Source: Parapedobacter soli (lineage in GTDB: Bacteria > Bacteroidota > Bacteroidia > Sphingobacteriales > Sphingobacteriaceae). From it: a stretch of DNA of 58,764 nt. Under the pieces are notes generated by a model. The model searched no databases, had not been told where the DNA came from, and saw only the letters and a program-made list of their open reading frames with translations. Below are positions 28,415 through 35,850 of this stretch, one piece after another. A program made the position numbers and the translations under genes. The stretch's first letter is position 1, and every line of letters starts with the position of its first letter. The DNA lies in assembly GCF_025460835.1 (NCBI RefSeq), contig NZ_JAMXAY010000033.1, positions 1 to 58,764 of the forward strand. Direction: 5' to 3'.

Positions 28415-28729
28415 ATGAAAGAGATTACCGTCGAAGAGCTCAAATCGAAAATTGACAACAACGAAGACTTCCAGTTGATTGACGTACGCGAAGAGTTTGA
28501 ATACGAAACGTCTAACATCAACGGCACACACATCCCTTTGGCTGATGTCGTTCTCGAAAAAGATAAAATATCCCGCGATAAACCCGTGATTATCCACTGC
28601 CGCAGCGGCAAGCGGAGTGCCCAGGCCATCATGCTGCTTGAACGGGAAGGTTTTGACAACCTGTACAACCTACAGGGAGGGATCCTGGAATGGCGCGACA
28701 CATTCGATCCGGATATGGAAGTATACTAG
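28415..28729 (+). CDS. single-domain rhodanese-like protein
   Basis: A 104-residue cytosolic sulfurtransferase of GlpE size. The substrate-entry LIDVREEFEYE and the active-site loop HCRSGKRSA with Cys62 are present, so it should be catalytically competent (thiosulfate or polysulfide sulfur transfer). The ATG at 28415 is preferred over the GTG at 28385, which adds an unlikely extension. A small membrane-protein gene follows 24 bp downstream. Confidence 0.92.
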   Translation: MKEITVEELKSKIDNNEDFQLIDVREEFEYETSNINGTHIPLADVVLEKDKISRDKPVIIHCRSGKRSAQAIMLLEREGFDNLYNLQGGILEWRDTFDPDMEVY

Positions 28730-28753
28730 CACATTCCGCTTCATGAGTCGCCG

Positions 28754-28942
28754 ATGAAAAAATACTTCCTGTATAACGTTATGCTGAATATCGGGCTGAT
28801 CCTGATGGGTCTGGCGGTTTGGGCAGCTTACCGTTTAGCTGATTACACCATATTGGCCATCACGGTAGCCATATTTATCGTATTGGTATGGTTGAAAATC
28901 CGGCTGCTCAAGCAGGTCCGGCAGTTTACAAAAGACAGCTGA
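28754..28942 (+). CDS. small two-helix membrane protein
   Basis: A 62-residue protein with two hydrophobic helices (about 8-26 and 31-49) and a basic cytoplasmic tail (KIRLLKQVRQFTK). It resembles small proteins annotated DUF6358 in Pedobacter-like genomes, from memory and unverified. Probably cotranscribed with the rhodanese; it converges on comB with a 2-bp gap. Confidence 0.7.
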   Translation: MKKYFLYNVMLNIGLILMGLAVWAAYRLADYTILAITVAIFIVLVWLKIRLLKQVRQFTKDS

Positions 28943-28944
28943 CG

Positions 28945-29679
28945 CTACTGTGCCGCCGGCACGTATTCCGGCAGGCCAACCAGCTCCCCGTTTTTCATAA
29001 CAGGGATGGCCGTCACCAGGTCTTCCTGTAAGCAGAACGCGATATCGCGTTCGATTTTCAGGTGCCGCATCCGCCTGCCGTGGGAGGCTTTCGTAAGGAA
29101 TGCCGCCAAGTCGCTCTCGGCGTTGACGTAAAGGCTCTGTGCGGTATAAGCCGCGTCGTCTAAGGTCACCCCGGCCGCTTCGAGCCGGTTTACCACCGCC
29201 CCGGCAAACACCGAGTCTTCCAGGCTCACGTGGTTCTTCCACCCCGCACACACCAGCAGCACATTACCGTGCTGTTTTTTCAACCAATCGGTCAGTGCAC
29301 TGATATTGAGGAACGAACCCATGACAATTGTCTGCGCACCTTTGCACTGCTGGATGGCCCGCGTACCGTTCGTGGTTGTCAGTACAACGGTCTTCCCGGC
29401 CACTTTTTCGGGCGTATAAGAAAACGGAGAGTTGCCGAAGTCGAACCCATCCACCACTTCACCGTCGCGCTCGGCAGCCAGCAGGTAGCCCTTGCCCCGG
29501 TATGCTAAGCATTCATCGATTTCAGCCACGGGTATAATGGCACGCGCACCGTTGGCTATCCCATAGCACATGGAAGATGATGCCCTGAAGATATCGATCA
29601 CAACCGCGGTCGTGTCATCCAAGTCGTAATAAGGTAATAACGCGGGGCTTAGGCATACGTTTACGCTTCTGAGAGTCAT
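28945..29679 (-). CDS. comB: 2-phosphosulfolactate phosphatase family protein
   Basis: A 244-residue enzyme of the ComB family, which dephosphorylates (R)-2-phospho-3-sulfolactate to sulfolactate in coenzyme M or sulfonate biosynthesis. The family marks VIDIFRASSSMCYGIANGA near 28, AAERDGEVVDGFDFGNSP near 68 and LTTTNGTRAI near 99 are intact. Bacteria of this group do not make coenzyme M, so the product may feed sulfolactate or sulfonolipid metabolism; that is speculation. It starts 9 bp after gcvT on the same strand. Confidence 0.92.
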   Translation of the reverse strand: MTLRSVNVCLSPALLPYYDLDDTTAVVIDIFRASSSMCYGIANGARAIIPVAEIDECLAYRGKGYLLAAERDGEVVDGFDFGNSPFSYTPEKVAGKTVVLTTTNGTRAIQQCKGAQTIVMGSFLNISALTDWLKKQHGNVLLVCAGWKNHVSLEDSVFAGAVVNRLEAAGVTLDDAAYTAQSLYVNAESDLAAFLTKASHGRRMRHLKIERDIAFCLQEDLVTAIPVMKNGELVGLPEYVPAAQ

Positions 29680-29688
29680 CCGGTACTG

Positions 29689-30771
29689 TTACTTTACAAA
29701 TGGGGGTTTTACTACCACGGCCTTCACCGGGTTGTTGCGTATGGCGATGTACAATTCGGTTCCTTCCTTGGCATGGGCCAGGGCGACGTATCCCATCCCG
29801 ATCGACTTTTTGAGTGTGGGCGACTGGGTGCCGGAGGTAACCCGGCCGATCACATTGCCGTTTCCATCCTGTATCGCGTATCCCTGCCGGGGTATTCCGC
29901 GCTCCACCATTTCAAAACCAACAAGCTTGTTTTCCAACCCGGCTTCTTTCTGTTTTTTCAGTCCCTCCGCGTTGACGAAGTCCTTGGTAAATTTGGTCAC
30001 CCACCCTAAGCCAGCTTCCAATGGCGAGGTCGTATCGTCGATATCGTTGCCATAGAGACAGAAGCCCATCTCCAAGCGTAGCGTATCGCGCGCACCGAGC
30101 CCGATGGGCTTAATACCGTGTGGTGCCCCCGCTTCGAAGATCGCGTCCCAAACTTTCCGGGCATCCTTGTTTGCCACATAAACTTCAAATCCACCCGCCC
30201 CGGTATAGCCGGTAGCCGAAACCAGCACGTTGTCTACCCCGGCAAAAGAACCTTTGGCAAATGAATAATAGCTCATGGTGGCCAGATCCATGTCGGTGAG
30301 GCTGTCCAGCACATCGGCCGACTTCGGCCCCTGTACCGCGAACAGCGAGGTCTCGTCCGAGATGTTCTTCATGGTCACACCGTTGGTGTTGTACTTGGAA
30401 ATCCAGTCCCAGTCTTTCTCAATGTTTGACGCATTGACCACGAGGAAGTAGGTTTCTTCATCGATACGGTAAATAAGCAGGTCATCTACCACGCCCCCGG
30501 CTTCATTCGGCAAATAAGCATATTGAACCTTGCCATCCGTGAGCCGGGATGCGTCATTGGAGCTGACCCGCTGTATAAGGTCGAGCGCACCGCTTCCTTT
30601 GAGGATAAACTCGCCCATGTGGCTTACATCGAATACCCCGACCGCCTTGCGGACGGTCTCATGTTCGTCGTTGATGCCCGAATACTGTACGGGCATGTTA
30701 AATCCCGCAAAAGGAACCATTTTGGCACCCAAAGCGATGTGCAGATCGGTAAGTGCGGTGTTTTTTATCAT
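29689..30771 (-). CDS. gcvT: glycine cleavage system T protein (aminomethyltransferase)
   Basis: A 360-residue folate-dependent enzyme that releases ammonia from the aminomethyl-lipoyl H protein and forms methylenetetrahydrofolate. Signatures: [28 protein letters not shown] near 27, [10 protein letters not shown] near 145, [12 protein letters not shown] near 187 (tetrahydrofolate region) and [20 protein letters not shown] near 225. The in-frame GTG at 30780 is less likely than the ATG at 30771. Followed closely by comB. gcvH and gcvP are not in the window. Confidence 0.96.
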   Translation of the reverse strand: MIKNTALTDLHIALGAKMVPFAGFNMPVQYSGINDEHETVRKAVGVFDVSHMGEFILKGSGALDLIQRVSSNDASRLTDGKVQYAYLPNEAGGVVDDLLIYRIDEETYFLVVNASNIEKDWDWISKYNTNGVTMKNISDETSLFAVQGPKSADVLDSLTDMDLATMSYYSFAKGSFAGVDNVLVSATGYTGAGGFEVYVANKDARKVWDAIFEAGAPHGIKPIGLGARDTLRLEMGFCLYGNDIDDTTSPLEAGLGWVTKFTKDFVNAEGLKKQKEAGLENKLVGFEMVERGIPRQGYAIQDGNGNVIGRVTSGTQSPTLKKSIGMGYVALAHAKEGTELYIAIRNNPVKAVVVKPPFVK

Positions 30772-30797
30772 AAAATACACACAATTAATTGCTGCCG

Positions 30798-30805
30798 CAA
30801 AGCTA
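30798..30805 (-). promoter_or_regulatory. -7 box (TAGCTTTG) of gcvT
   Basis: TAnnTTTG match 26 nt upstream of the gcvT ATG. Confidence 0.5.
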
Positions 30806-30831
30806 AGGAAAAAAGCCTAAAAGCAGCCTAT

Positions 30832-31173
30832 TTATTCTGGGCTGCGGTTGAGCTGCAGCACCTCCTTCACGTTTACCTCCGTAACATAGCGGGTTATACC
30901 GTCTTTATCAACATATTGGCGGTTTACCAATTTCCCCTCAACGGCAATCTCCGAGCCTTTGGTCAGCGACTTTTCCGCAAAAGCCGCCTGCCGCCCCCAA
31001 AACACAAGGTGATGCCACTGCGTGTTGGTAGCCCACTCGCCCTGCTCGTTGCGGTACCGCTCGTTGGTGGCTAATGATACACGGGCCAGATTCTTGTTCT
31101 CGCCGAAGGTTTTCAGTTCGGGGGCCCTGCCCACAAATCCGGTCAGCCGGACACTGTTCTTTAATGAAGCCAT
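30832..31173 (-). CDS. ssb: single-stranded DNA-binding protein, tail-less paralogue
   Basis: A 113-residue OB-fold protein: VRLTGFVGRAPELKTFGENKNLARVSLAT, then WHHLVFWGRQAAFAEKSLTKGSEIAVEGKL and QYVDKDGITRYVTEV, as in bacterial SSB. It stops right after the OB-fold (LQLNRSPE) and lacks both the Gly/Pro linker and the acidic tip (usual form DDDIPF) that recruits repair and replication proteins. It is therefore likely a secondary SSB, not the main replicative one. It lies between trpC and gcvT on the same strand. Confidence 0.92.
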   Translation of the reverse strand: MASLKNSVRLTGFVGRAPELKTFGENKNLARVSLATNERYRNEQGEWATNTQWHHLVFWGRQAAFAEKSLTKGSEIAVEGKLVNRQYVDKDGITRYVTEVNVKEVLQLNRSPE

Positions 31174-31268
31174 GATGCTTAAAAATTAATGAGTGAAACA
31201 TTCAATTAACGACCGATGGCATTACTGACCGCCATCGACATCACAAAGATGGGGGCTTCAAAAGGGAT

Positions 31269-31316
31269 TATCCGTATAATAAACGGATATATCCGGTTAT
31301 ATCCGTTTATAATCGG
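31269..31316. repeat. TATCCG/CGGATA palindrome cluster between trpC and ssb
   Basis: ATAAACGGATAT (31279-31290) and its exact complement ATATCCGTTTAT (31299-31310) form a 12-bp inverted repeat with an 8-nt loop. TATCCG occurs at 31269, 31290 and 31300 and CGGATA at 31284. There is no T-run on either side. A second inverted repeat (CGATGGC at 31214, GCCATCG at 31231) lies closer to ssb. Could be an operator or a processing structure. Confidence 0.6.
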
Positions 31317-31330
31317 CTCTGGTGGGGTTT

Positions 31331-32113
31331 TTAGATGTTGCTCACAAATTCGTTCACCGCTTTCACCGGATCGGCGGTCTTCATAAAGTTCTCGCCGATC
31401 AGAAACCCGTCGAAACCGGCACCGCGCAACTGGCGGATCGTGTCGGGATTGCTGATGCCGCTTTCAGAAACCTTTACAAACTTATCGGGAATCAGCTCCA
31501 CCAATTCCAGCGAGTGGTCGAGCGATACCGTGAAGTCTTTCAGGTTACGGTTGTTCACGCCGATCGCATCTATGCTATCCATCACACTGCGGTCCAGCTC
31601 CTCGCGGTTGTGTACTTCCAGCAGCACATTCAGCCCAAGGGACTTAGCCGATTCAGACAGTGCTTTTACCTGGCCCGCATCCAGTGCCGCCGCAATCAAT
31701 AGGATGATGTCGGCCCCGTAGGCCTTGGCCTCTATAATCTGGTACTCGTCTATGATAAACTCCTTGCGCAGCAGCGGCACCCGCAATACCGCCCGTGCGG
31801 CAGCCAGATCATCGAGGCTGCCTTTAAAGAAAGGGCCGTCGGTAAGTACGGATACCGCCGAAACACCCGCTTCCTGGTACCCTTGCACCACGGTTTCCAC
31901 CGTCGCGCGGTCATTGATCATCCCTTTTGACGGCGACGCGCGCTTGTACTCTGCAATGATACCGTTCTTCCCACGGTCATTTATAGCATCGTGTAGCGGG
32001 AGGCAAGTGCGTGCAAAAAGGGGCTTCTGCTCCAGGTCGGCATGCCGCGTGGCAGCCTTCGCCTGTTCAACTTCAACAAATTTGCTGGCAATTATTTTAT
32101 CTAAGATAGTCAT
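31331..32113 (-). CDS. trpC: indole-3-glycerol-phosphate synthase
   Basis: A 260-residue TIM barrel that closes the indole ring from CdRP. It starts MTILDKIIASKFVEVE and has IAEYKRASPSKG near 60, LLRKEFIIDEYQI near 118, VLLEVHNREELD near 166 and SESGISNPDTIRQLRGAGFDGFLIGENFM near 220, all typical. The ATG at 32113 overlaps the trpG stop by 4 bp (ATGA), indicating translational coupling. Monofunctional: no TrpF domain. trpD is not between trpG and trpC as in many operons. Confidence 0.97.
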   Translation of the reverse strand: MTILDKIIASKFVEVEQAKAATRHADLEQKPLFARTCLPLHDAINDRGKNGIIAEYKRASPSKGMINDRATVETVVQGYQEAGVSAVSVLTDGPFFKGSLDDLAAARAVLRVPLLRKEFIIDEYQIIEAKAYGADIILLIAAALDAGQVKALSESAKSLGLNVLLEVHNREELDRSVMDSIDAIGVNNRNLKDFTVSLDHSLELVELIPDKFVKVSESGISNPDTIRQLRGAGFDGFLIGENFMKTADPVKAVNEFVSNI

Positions 32114-32751
32114 TGTTCTGCGGTTTGTGAGGTGTGTCCAATAGCCGGCGACGGTTCCTGTGCCGGGGCCAACCAATTAGCGATCATGGCTTTGCCATGC
32201 TGTGTGAGCACCGATTCGGGGTGAAACTGCAATCCTTTTACGTCGAGTGCCGTATGCGAGAGGGCCATGATCACGCCCTGCTCATCTTCAGCGGTGATGC
32301 GCAGCACATCCGGGAACCCTTCGCGTGCCACGGCCCACGAGTGGTAGCGCCCTACGGGGAATGACTGCGGCAGCCCACCGAAAATCGGCTCATCGGTTAC
32401 CTTGATGATCAGCGGCGTCGCCGTGCCGTGCACCGGTTTACTCAAATTGTACAGGGTGCCGCCATATACCTCGGCTATGGCCTGCATGCCCAGGCAGATG
32501 CCGAGGATGCTCTTTGTTGCACCGTATTGGCGTATCACGTCCAGTAGCAGGCCCGCCTCTTTGGGTATGCCCGGCCCTGGCGAAAGCAGGATCTTGTCAA
32601 AAGCAGCAACCTCTTCCAGCTCGAATTTATCATTGCGCCATACGGTGGCATCGTGCCCGCACTCATGTAAGAGGTGTACCAGATTAAATGTGAATGAATC
32701 ATAATTGTCGATCACCAGTATCCGGGGTGATTGATTTTGTGCGCTGTCCAT
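32110..32751 (-). CDS. trpG: anthranilate synthase glutamine amidotransferase subunit
   Basis: A 213-residue class I glutamine amidotransferase. DNYDSFTFNLVHLL opens the domain; the catalytic Cys is in LGICLGMQAI near 80 and the His/Glu pair in LQFHPESVLT near 173. It feeds ammonia to TrpE. A TTG at 32766 is possible but the ATG at 32751 (MDSAQNQSPRILVI) is preferred, 11 bp after trpE. It may also serve para-aminobenzoate synthesis. Confidence 0.96.
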   Translation of the reverse strand: MDSAQNQSPRILVIDNYDSFTFNLVHLLHECGHDATVWRNDKFELEEVAAFDKILLSPGPGIPKEAGLLLDVIRQYGATKSILGICLGMQAIAEVYGGTLYNLSKPVHGTATPLIIKVTDEPIFGGLPQSFPVGRYHSWAVAREGFPDVLRITAEDEQGVIMALSHTALDVKGLQFHPESVLTQHGKAMIANWLAPAQEPSPAIGHTSQTAEQ

Positions 32752-32762
32752 TTTTCCTAATA

Positions 32763-34172
32763 TCAAATTTCCTGTGCCAGCTCCAATGCTTTACGCAGTG
32801 CGGCAATCTTGTTGTTTACTTCCTGTAGTTCTTTCTCCGGGTCAGAATCGGCCACAATGCCCGCCCCTGCCTGGTAATGTAATGTATTGTTCCGGCTCAA
32901 GAAGGAGCGGATCATGATGGCGTGGTTGAAATCGTCGTTGAAGCCCATGTAGCCAATGGCGCCGCTGTAGAAACTCCGCTGGAAGTTTTCATAGCGGTCG
33001 ATGAGCTGCATGGCCATGTGCTTGGGTGCACCGCTGAGTGTACCCGCCGGGAACGTGTCGCCGACCACATCGAACGAGTTCACCCCCTCGCGCAGCGTAC
33101 CGCACACCTTAGATACCAAGTGGATGATGTGCGAATAATACTGCGCTTCTTTGTAAGTCTTCACGTGCACATCCTCACAATGCCGGCTCAGGTCATTGCG
33201 GGCCAGGTCCACGAGCATCACATGCTCCGCGCTTTCCTTCGGGTCTTCCTTCAATGCCTCCGCAATTTTTTCGTCCTGCGTCTGGTTGCCGCTTCGTTTG
33301 AATGTACCCGCAATGGGGTAAATGGTAGCTTCCCGGTTGCGGATGGTCAGCTGCGCTTCGGGCGATGAGCCGAAAAGCTTAAAGTCGCCATAGTCAAAGT
33401 AAAAGAGGTATGGCGAGGGGTTGATGGAGCGCAGCGTACGGTATACGTTGAACTCATCGCCCAGAAACGGGCGTGAAAATGCCCGTGATGGGACAATCTG
33501 GAATACGTCCCCCCGGAAAATATGCGTTTTCATCTTAGCTACAAGCGCCTTGAAATCCGCATCGACCATGTTCGACGCTTCGGCCCCATTGAGCGAGAAA
33601 TTATACTCAGGGAAGTTTTTGTTCTGGATGAGGTATTGGATTTTTTCCAACCCCGATGGACTAGTGTCGCCCTCCAGCTGGTGCTCAAAGATATACAGCT
33701 GGTTGCGGAAGTGGTCGATCGCAATCACGTAGCGGTAAACGTGGTATTGCAGATACGGGATATCCCGCTGTGGCTCCGGCGGGGTCTCCAGGCGTATATC
33801 CTCGAAATGGGTAACCGTATCGAACGTGAAGAAACCGAAAAGACCATTGGAGATGAAGTTGAACTCGTCGCTGTTATTGCTCACAAAAGCACTCCTGAAA
33901 GCCGATACCTCCTGGCGGAGGTTAATCGCTGATGCTGCCTTCCGTGTCGCCGGTTGGCCGGGGTATTCAATCTCCAGCGCATCGCGGTCTAGCCTGATGC
34001 CCCCAATCGGTTCGCAGCAGATGTAGCTCATGTTATTTTCGCGGCTATGGTAGTCAGAGCTTTCCAGCAGCAGGCTGTTGGGAAACACATCACGGAGCCG
34101 CAGGTATGTACTTACCGGCGTAGTCGTATCTGCCAGCAATTGTTTGTAAACGGTTTTAAATCGGTATGCCAT
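32763..34172 (-). CDS. trpE: anthranilate synthase component I
   Basis: A 469-residue chorismate-using enzyme forming anthranilate. The N-terminal LLESSDYHS near 34 is the tryptophan feedback-binding element, so the enzyme should be allosterically inhibited. Catalytic-domain marks are FQIVPSRAFSRPF near 228, SPEAQLTIRNREATIYPIAGTFKR near 272, DLARNDLSRHCE near 325 and AGAGIVADSDPEKELQE near 440. The ATG at 34172 is chosen over the GTG at 34178. An attenuator and leader peptide precede it. Confidence 0.97.
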   Translation of the reverse strand: MAYRFKTVYKQLLADTTTPVSTYLRLRDVFPNSLLLESSDYHSRENNMSYICCEPIGGIRLDRDALEIEYPGQPATRKAASAINLRQEVSAFRSAFVSNNSDEFNFISNGLFGFFTFDTVTHFEDIRLETPPEPQRDIPYLQYHVYRYVIAIDHFRNQLYIFEHQLEGDTSPSGLEKIQYLIQNKNFPEYNFSLNGAEASNMVDADFKALVAKMKTHIFRGDVFQIVPSRAFSRPFLGDEFNVYRTLRSINPSPYLFYFDYGDFKLFGSSPEAQLTIRNREATIYPIAGTFKRSGNQTQDEKIAEALKEDPKESAEHVMLVDLARNDLSRHCEDVHVKTYKEAQYYSHIIHLVSKVCGTLREGVNSFDVVGDTFPAGTLSGAPKHMAMQLIDRYENFQRSFYSGAIGYMGFNDDFNHAIMIRSFLSRNNTLHYQAGAGIVADSDPEKELQEVNNKIAALRKALELAQEI

Positions 34173-34196
34173 ATTCACTTGTTAACTAAATCACAT

Positions 34197-34230
34197 AAAA
34201 AAACCCGACGGATTCTCAGAACGTCGGGCT
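34197..34230 (-). terminator. trp attenuator (terminator 3:4 hairpin)
   Basis: On the minus strand, CCCGACG (34228-34222) and CGTCGGG (34210-34204) form a perfect 7-bp stem with an 11-nt loop, directly followed by seven T (34203-34197). It lies 25 bp before trpE. An upstream CGTCGGGCT (34288-34280), inside the leader peptide gene, is perfectly complementary to the 5' arm with its two preceding bases (34230-34222), giving a competing antiterminator. Confidence 0.9.
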
Positions 34231-34254
34231 AAATATTCCAAAGCCTTTGGTTGA

Positions 34255-34341
34255 TTAGGAATGTATCACAGTTCCCTCAAGCCCGACGCTATCGCTATCG
34301 AGCCACCACCATAATCCGATGAGGAACCTATCCGTAATCAT
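34255..34341 (-). CDS. trpL: trp operon leader peptide
   Basis: A 28-codon frame ending TAA, with three consecutive Trp codons at positions 11-13 (34311-34303), located between the trpE promoter and the attenuator. It begins MITDRFLIGL and ends GTVIHS. The arrangement is the classical one for tryptophan attenuation: a protector hairpin (GCTCGAT at 34303-34297 with GTCGGGC at 34287-34281, two G-U pairs) starts at the last Trp codon, its second arm also forms the antiterminator, and the terminator follows. The -7 box ends 6 nt before the ATG, so the leader mRNA would be leaderless. The peptide itself is not expected to have another function. Confidence 0.9.
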   Translation of the reverse strand: MITDRFLIGLWWWLDSDSVGLEGTVIHS

Positions 34342-34347
34342 ACAGAG

Positions 34348-34377
34348 CAAAAATAGGAAAAAAATTAACGAAACAAA
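34348..34377 (-). promoter_or_regulatory. trp operon promoter (TTTG-N18-TATTTTTG)
   Basis: On the minus strand TTTG (34377-34374) and TATTTTTG (34355-34348) with 18 nt between them. The box ends 6 nt before the trpL ATG. It lies 28 bp past the trmD stop codon, so trp transcription is separable from trmD. Confidence 0.75.
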
Positions 34378-34405
34378 TTTTATTTTCTTGCTATTTGCCG
34401 CTTGC

Positions 34406-35083
34406 TCAGTCGTCCAGCAAGTCGGGCCGCCGGGCTTCGGTACGGGCAAGCGCCTGTTCGTCGCGCCACCGGTTTATCGCGGCCTCATTGCCGCTGAGTA
34501 GCACATCGGGCACCTTGTGCCCCCGCCAGTCGGCCGGCCGGGTATAAATCGGTGCGTCCAGCAGCCCCCCTTGGAACGAATCGGAGAGTGCCGATGTCTC
34601 ATCCGATAGCACCCCCGGCAGCAGTCGCGCCACCGCATCCACCAGTACCGCCGCCGGCAGCTCCCCGCCCGAAAGCACATAGTCGCCGATGGAAAGCTCC
34701 CGGGTCACGAAAACATCGCGGATGCGTTGGTCAATGCCCTTGTAATGCCCGCAGAGGATGATGAGGTTGCCTTTGGTCGAGAGGTTGTTGGCGATCGACT
34801 GGTTGAGGGTTTCCCCATCCGGCGTCATGAAAATCACTTCGTCGTATTCCCGCTCGGCCTGCAACTTTTCAATGCATGCCGCAAAGGGAGCTATCTGCAT
34901 CACCATACCACTGCCGCCTCCATAAGGGTAGTCGTCCACGCTTCTATGCTTATTATCAGCATAGTCGCGCAGGTTATGCACCACAATCTCGCAAAGCCCC
35001 TTTTTCTGGGCGCGTTGCAGTATCGAGTGCATAAAAGGGCTTTCGAGCAAGCCCGGCAGTACCGTGATGATGTCAAACCGCAT
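34406..35083 (-). CDS. trmD: tRNA (guanine37-N1)-methyltransferase
   Basis: A 225-residue SPOUT-class enzyme that methylates G37 next to the anticodon. The trefoil-knot motifs are [15 protein letters not shown] near 53, [12 protein letters not shown] near 112 and [20 protein letters not shown] near 130; the catalytic Asp follows in the C-terminal part. No rpsP, rimM or rplS is adjacent, unlike in Proteobacteria. The promoter box ends 4 nt before the ATG. Confidence 0.97.
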   Translation of the reverse strand: MRFDIITVLPGLLESPFMHSILQRAQKKGLCEIVVHNLRDYADNKHRSVDDYPYGGGSGMVMQIAPFAACIEKLQAEREYDEVIFMTPDGETLNQSIANNLSTKGNLIILCGHYKGIDQRIRDVFVTRELSIGDYVLSGGELPAAVLVDAVARLLPGVLSDETSALSDSFQGGLLDAPIYTRPADWRGHKVPDVLLSGNEAAINRWRDEQALARTEARRPDLLDD

Positions 35084-35087
35084 GGCA

Positions 35088-35095
35088 CAAAGATA
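35088..35095 (-). promoter_or_regulatory. -7 box (TATCTTTG) of trmD
   Basis: TAnnTTTG match ending 4 nt before the ATG at 35083; a leaderless transcript is predicted. Confidence 0.65.
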
Positions 35096-35168
35096 GCGTT
35101 TTGCCGGTAATCGGGGTGCCGGGCCACTCCCTTCAATGTGCAGGTTTTATTCTAAGCAGATAAATCAT

Positions 35169-35176
35169 TAACTTTG
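35169..35176 (+). promoter_or_regulatory. -7 box (TAACTTTG) of toxin-antitoxin module 1
   Basis: TAnnTTTG match 27 nt upstream of the antitoxin ATG at 35204. Confidence 0.5.
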
Positions 35177-35203
35177 CGTGAGTCAAAACAAAACGTAGTG
35201 GAT

Positions 35204-35404
35204 ATGGAAACGTTTATTGTACACACAGAAAATAAAACGCAAGCGAACGCCATAAAGGCGGTGCTTAAGGCTTTGAATGTTACATTTGAACGGACGACTG
35301 AAAGGCCATACAACTCGGAATTTGTTAAAAAAATTGAGAGAAGTGACCAAGAGTATAAAGAAGGTCGGTTCAAAACCGTAAAGACCGAAGACTTATGGAA
35401 GTAG
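35204..35404 (+). CDS. antitoxin, DUF2683-type (module 1)
   Basis: A 66-residue protein: METFIVHTENKTQANAIKAVLKALNVTFE, then a Lys/Glu-rich tail ending TEDLWK. This form (short beta start, helix, charged tail) is the DUF2683 family commonly placed before Txe/YoeB-type toxins in Bacteroidetes. Its stop overlaps the next start by 10 bp, as normal for such pairs. A further upstream start at 35174 lies inside the -7 box and is rejected. Its cognate toxin is truncated, so it may be an orphan. Confidence 0.75.
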   Translation: METFIVHTENKTQANAIKAVLKALNVTFERTTERPYNSEFVKKIERSDQEYKEGRFKTVKTEDLWK

Positions 35405-35573
35405 ATTATTCCGAACAAGCATTGGAAGACATTGCTTTTTGGAAGAAATCGGGTAACCTTTCCGTTCAGAAGAAGATCAGCCGACTAATCCAGTCAATTC
35501 AAGAAACACCTTTTCGGTGGAACACTGCTTACCAAAGAAGATGTGGTATTTGGCATCGCATGCTTGGGAATAA

Positions 35574-35605
35574 TTTGCTATTTCAGCGATTTAGCTTTAA
35601 ATTTG
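35574..35605 (+). promoter_or_regulatory. promoter of module 2 (TTTG-N20-TAAATTTG)
   Basis: TTTG (35574-35577) and TAAATTTG (35598-35605) with 20 nt spacing, lying inside the fused open frame and ending 8 nt before the antitoxin ATG at 35614. Confidence 0.65.
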
Positions 35606-35613
35606 CTGTTAGC

Positions 35614-35850
35614 ATGGGTACACTCGAATTAAAAGATATACTGATTAGCCGCATTGCAGAGATTGATGATATTCAGTTTCTCAAAGCGATTAAGACGATT
35701 TTGGATACCAAGACCGAAGCCCAGACCTTGGAATTATCTCCTGCCCAAGTTCAAGAGATAGCAGCCTCGCGCGAGGAAATTGCGGCCGGCCGCTTTATTG
35801 AACAGGCTGATTTGGACACCGAGATTAATGCATGGTTAAAGGGAAGATAA
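35614..35850 (+). CDS. antitoxin of module 2
   Basis: A 78-residue helical, acidic protein (MGTLELKDILISRIAEIDDIQFLKA ... SREEIAAGRFIEQADLDTEINAWLKGR). The order (helical N-terminus, ILDTKTE, SREEI, then a helix ending W-L) is that of the small antitoxins placed before RelE/ParE toxins in Bacteroidetes. A good promoter lies immediately upstream. Its end overlaps the toxin start by 19 bp. It is also the C-terminal part of the longer fused frame starting at 35395. Confidence 0.75.
   Translation: MGTLELKDILISRIAEIDDIQFLKAIKTILDTKTEAQTLELSPAQVQEIAASREEIAAGRFIEQADLDTEINAWLKGR

Larger units (their letters stand above)
35395..35850 (+). pseudogene. Txe/YoeB-type toxin truncated and joined to the next antitoxin
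   Basis: One open frame of 151 residues made of two unrelated parts. Residues 1-40 (MEVDYSEQALEDIAFWKKSG ... LIQSIQETPF) match the N-terminus of Txe/YoeB endoribonucleases. After PF the family should continue with GxGKPExLKxxLxGxWSRRI and a terminal His-Tyr; none of this follows, in this or the other two frames. Residues 41-73 look like translated promoter DNA, and residue 74 (Met, 35614) begins a complete antitoxin with its own promoter. I read it as a deletion that removed the toxin's catalytic half and joined what remained in frame to module 2. The toxin part should be inactive. Confidence 0.65.

Noticed and set aside
35515-35613. A simple frameshift in the YoeB-type toxin
   Set aside because: Neither of the other two frames restores the expected GKPE, WSRR or terminal HY motifs, and a promoter occupies the region, so a deletion fits better.
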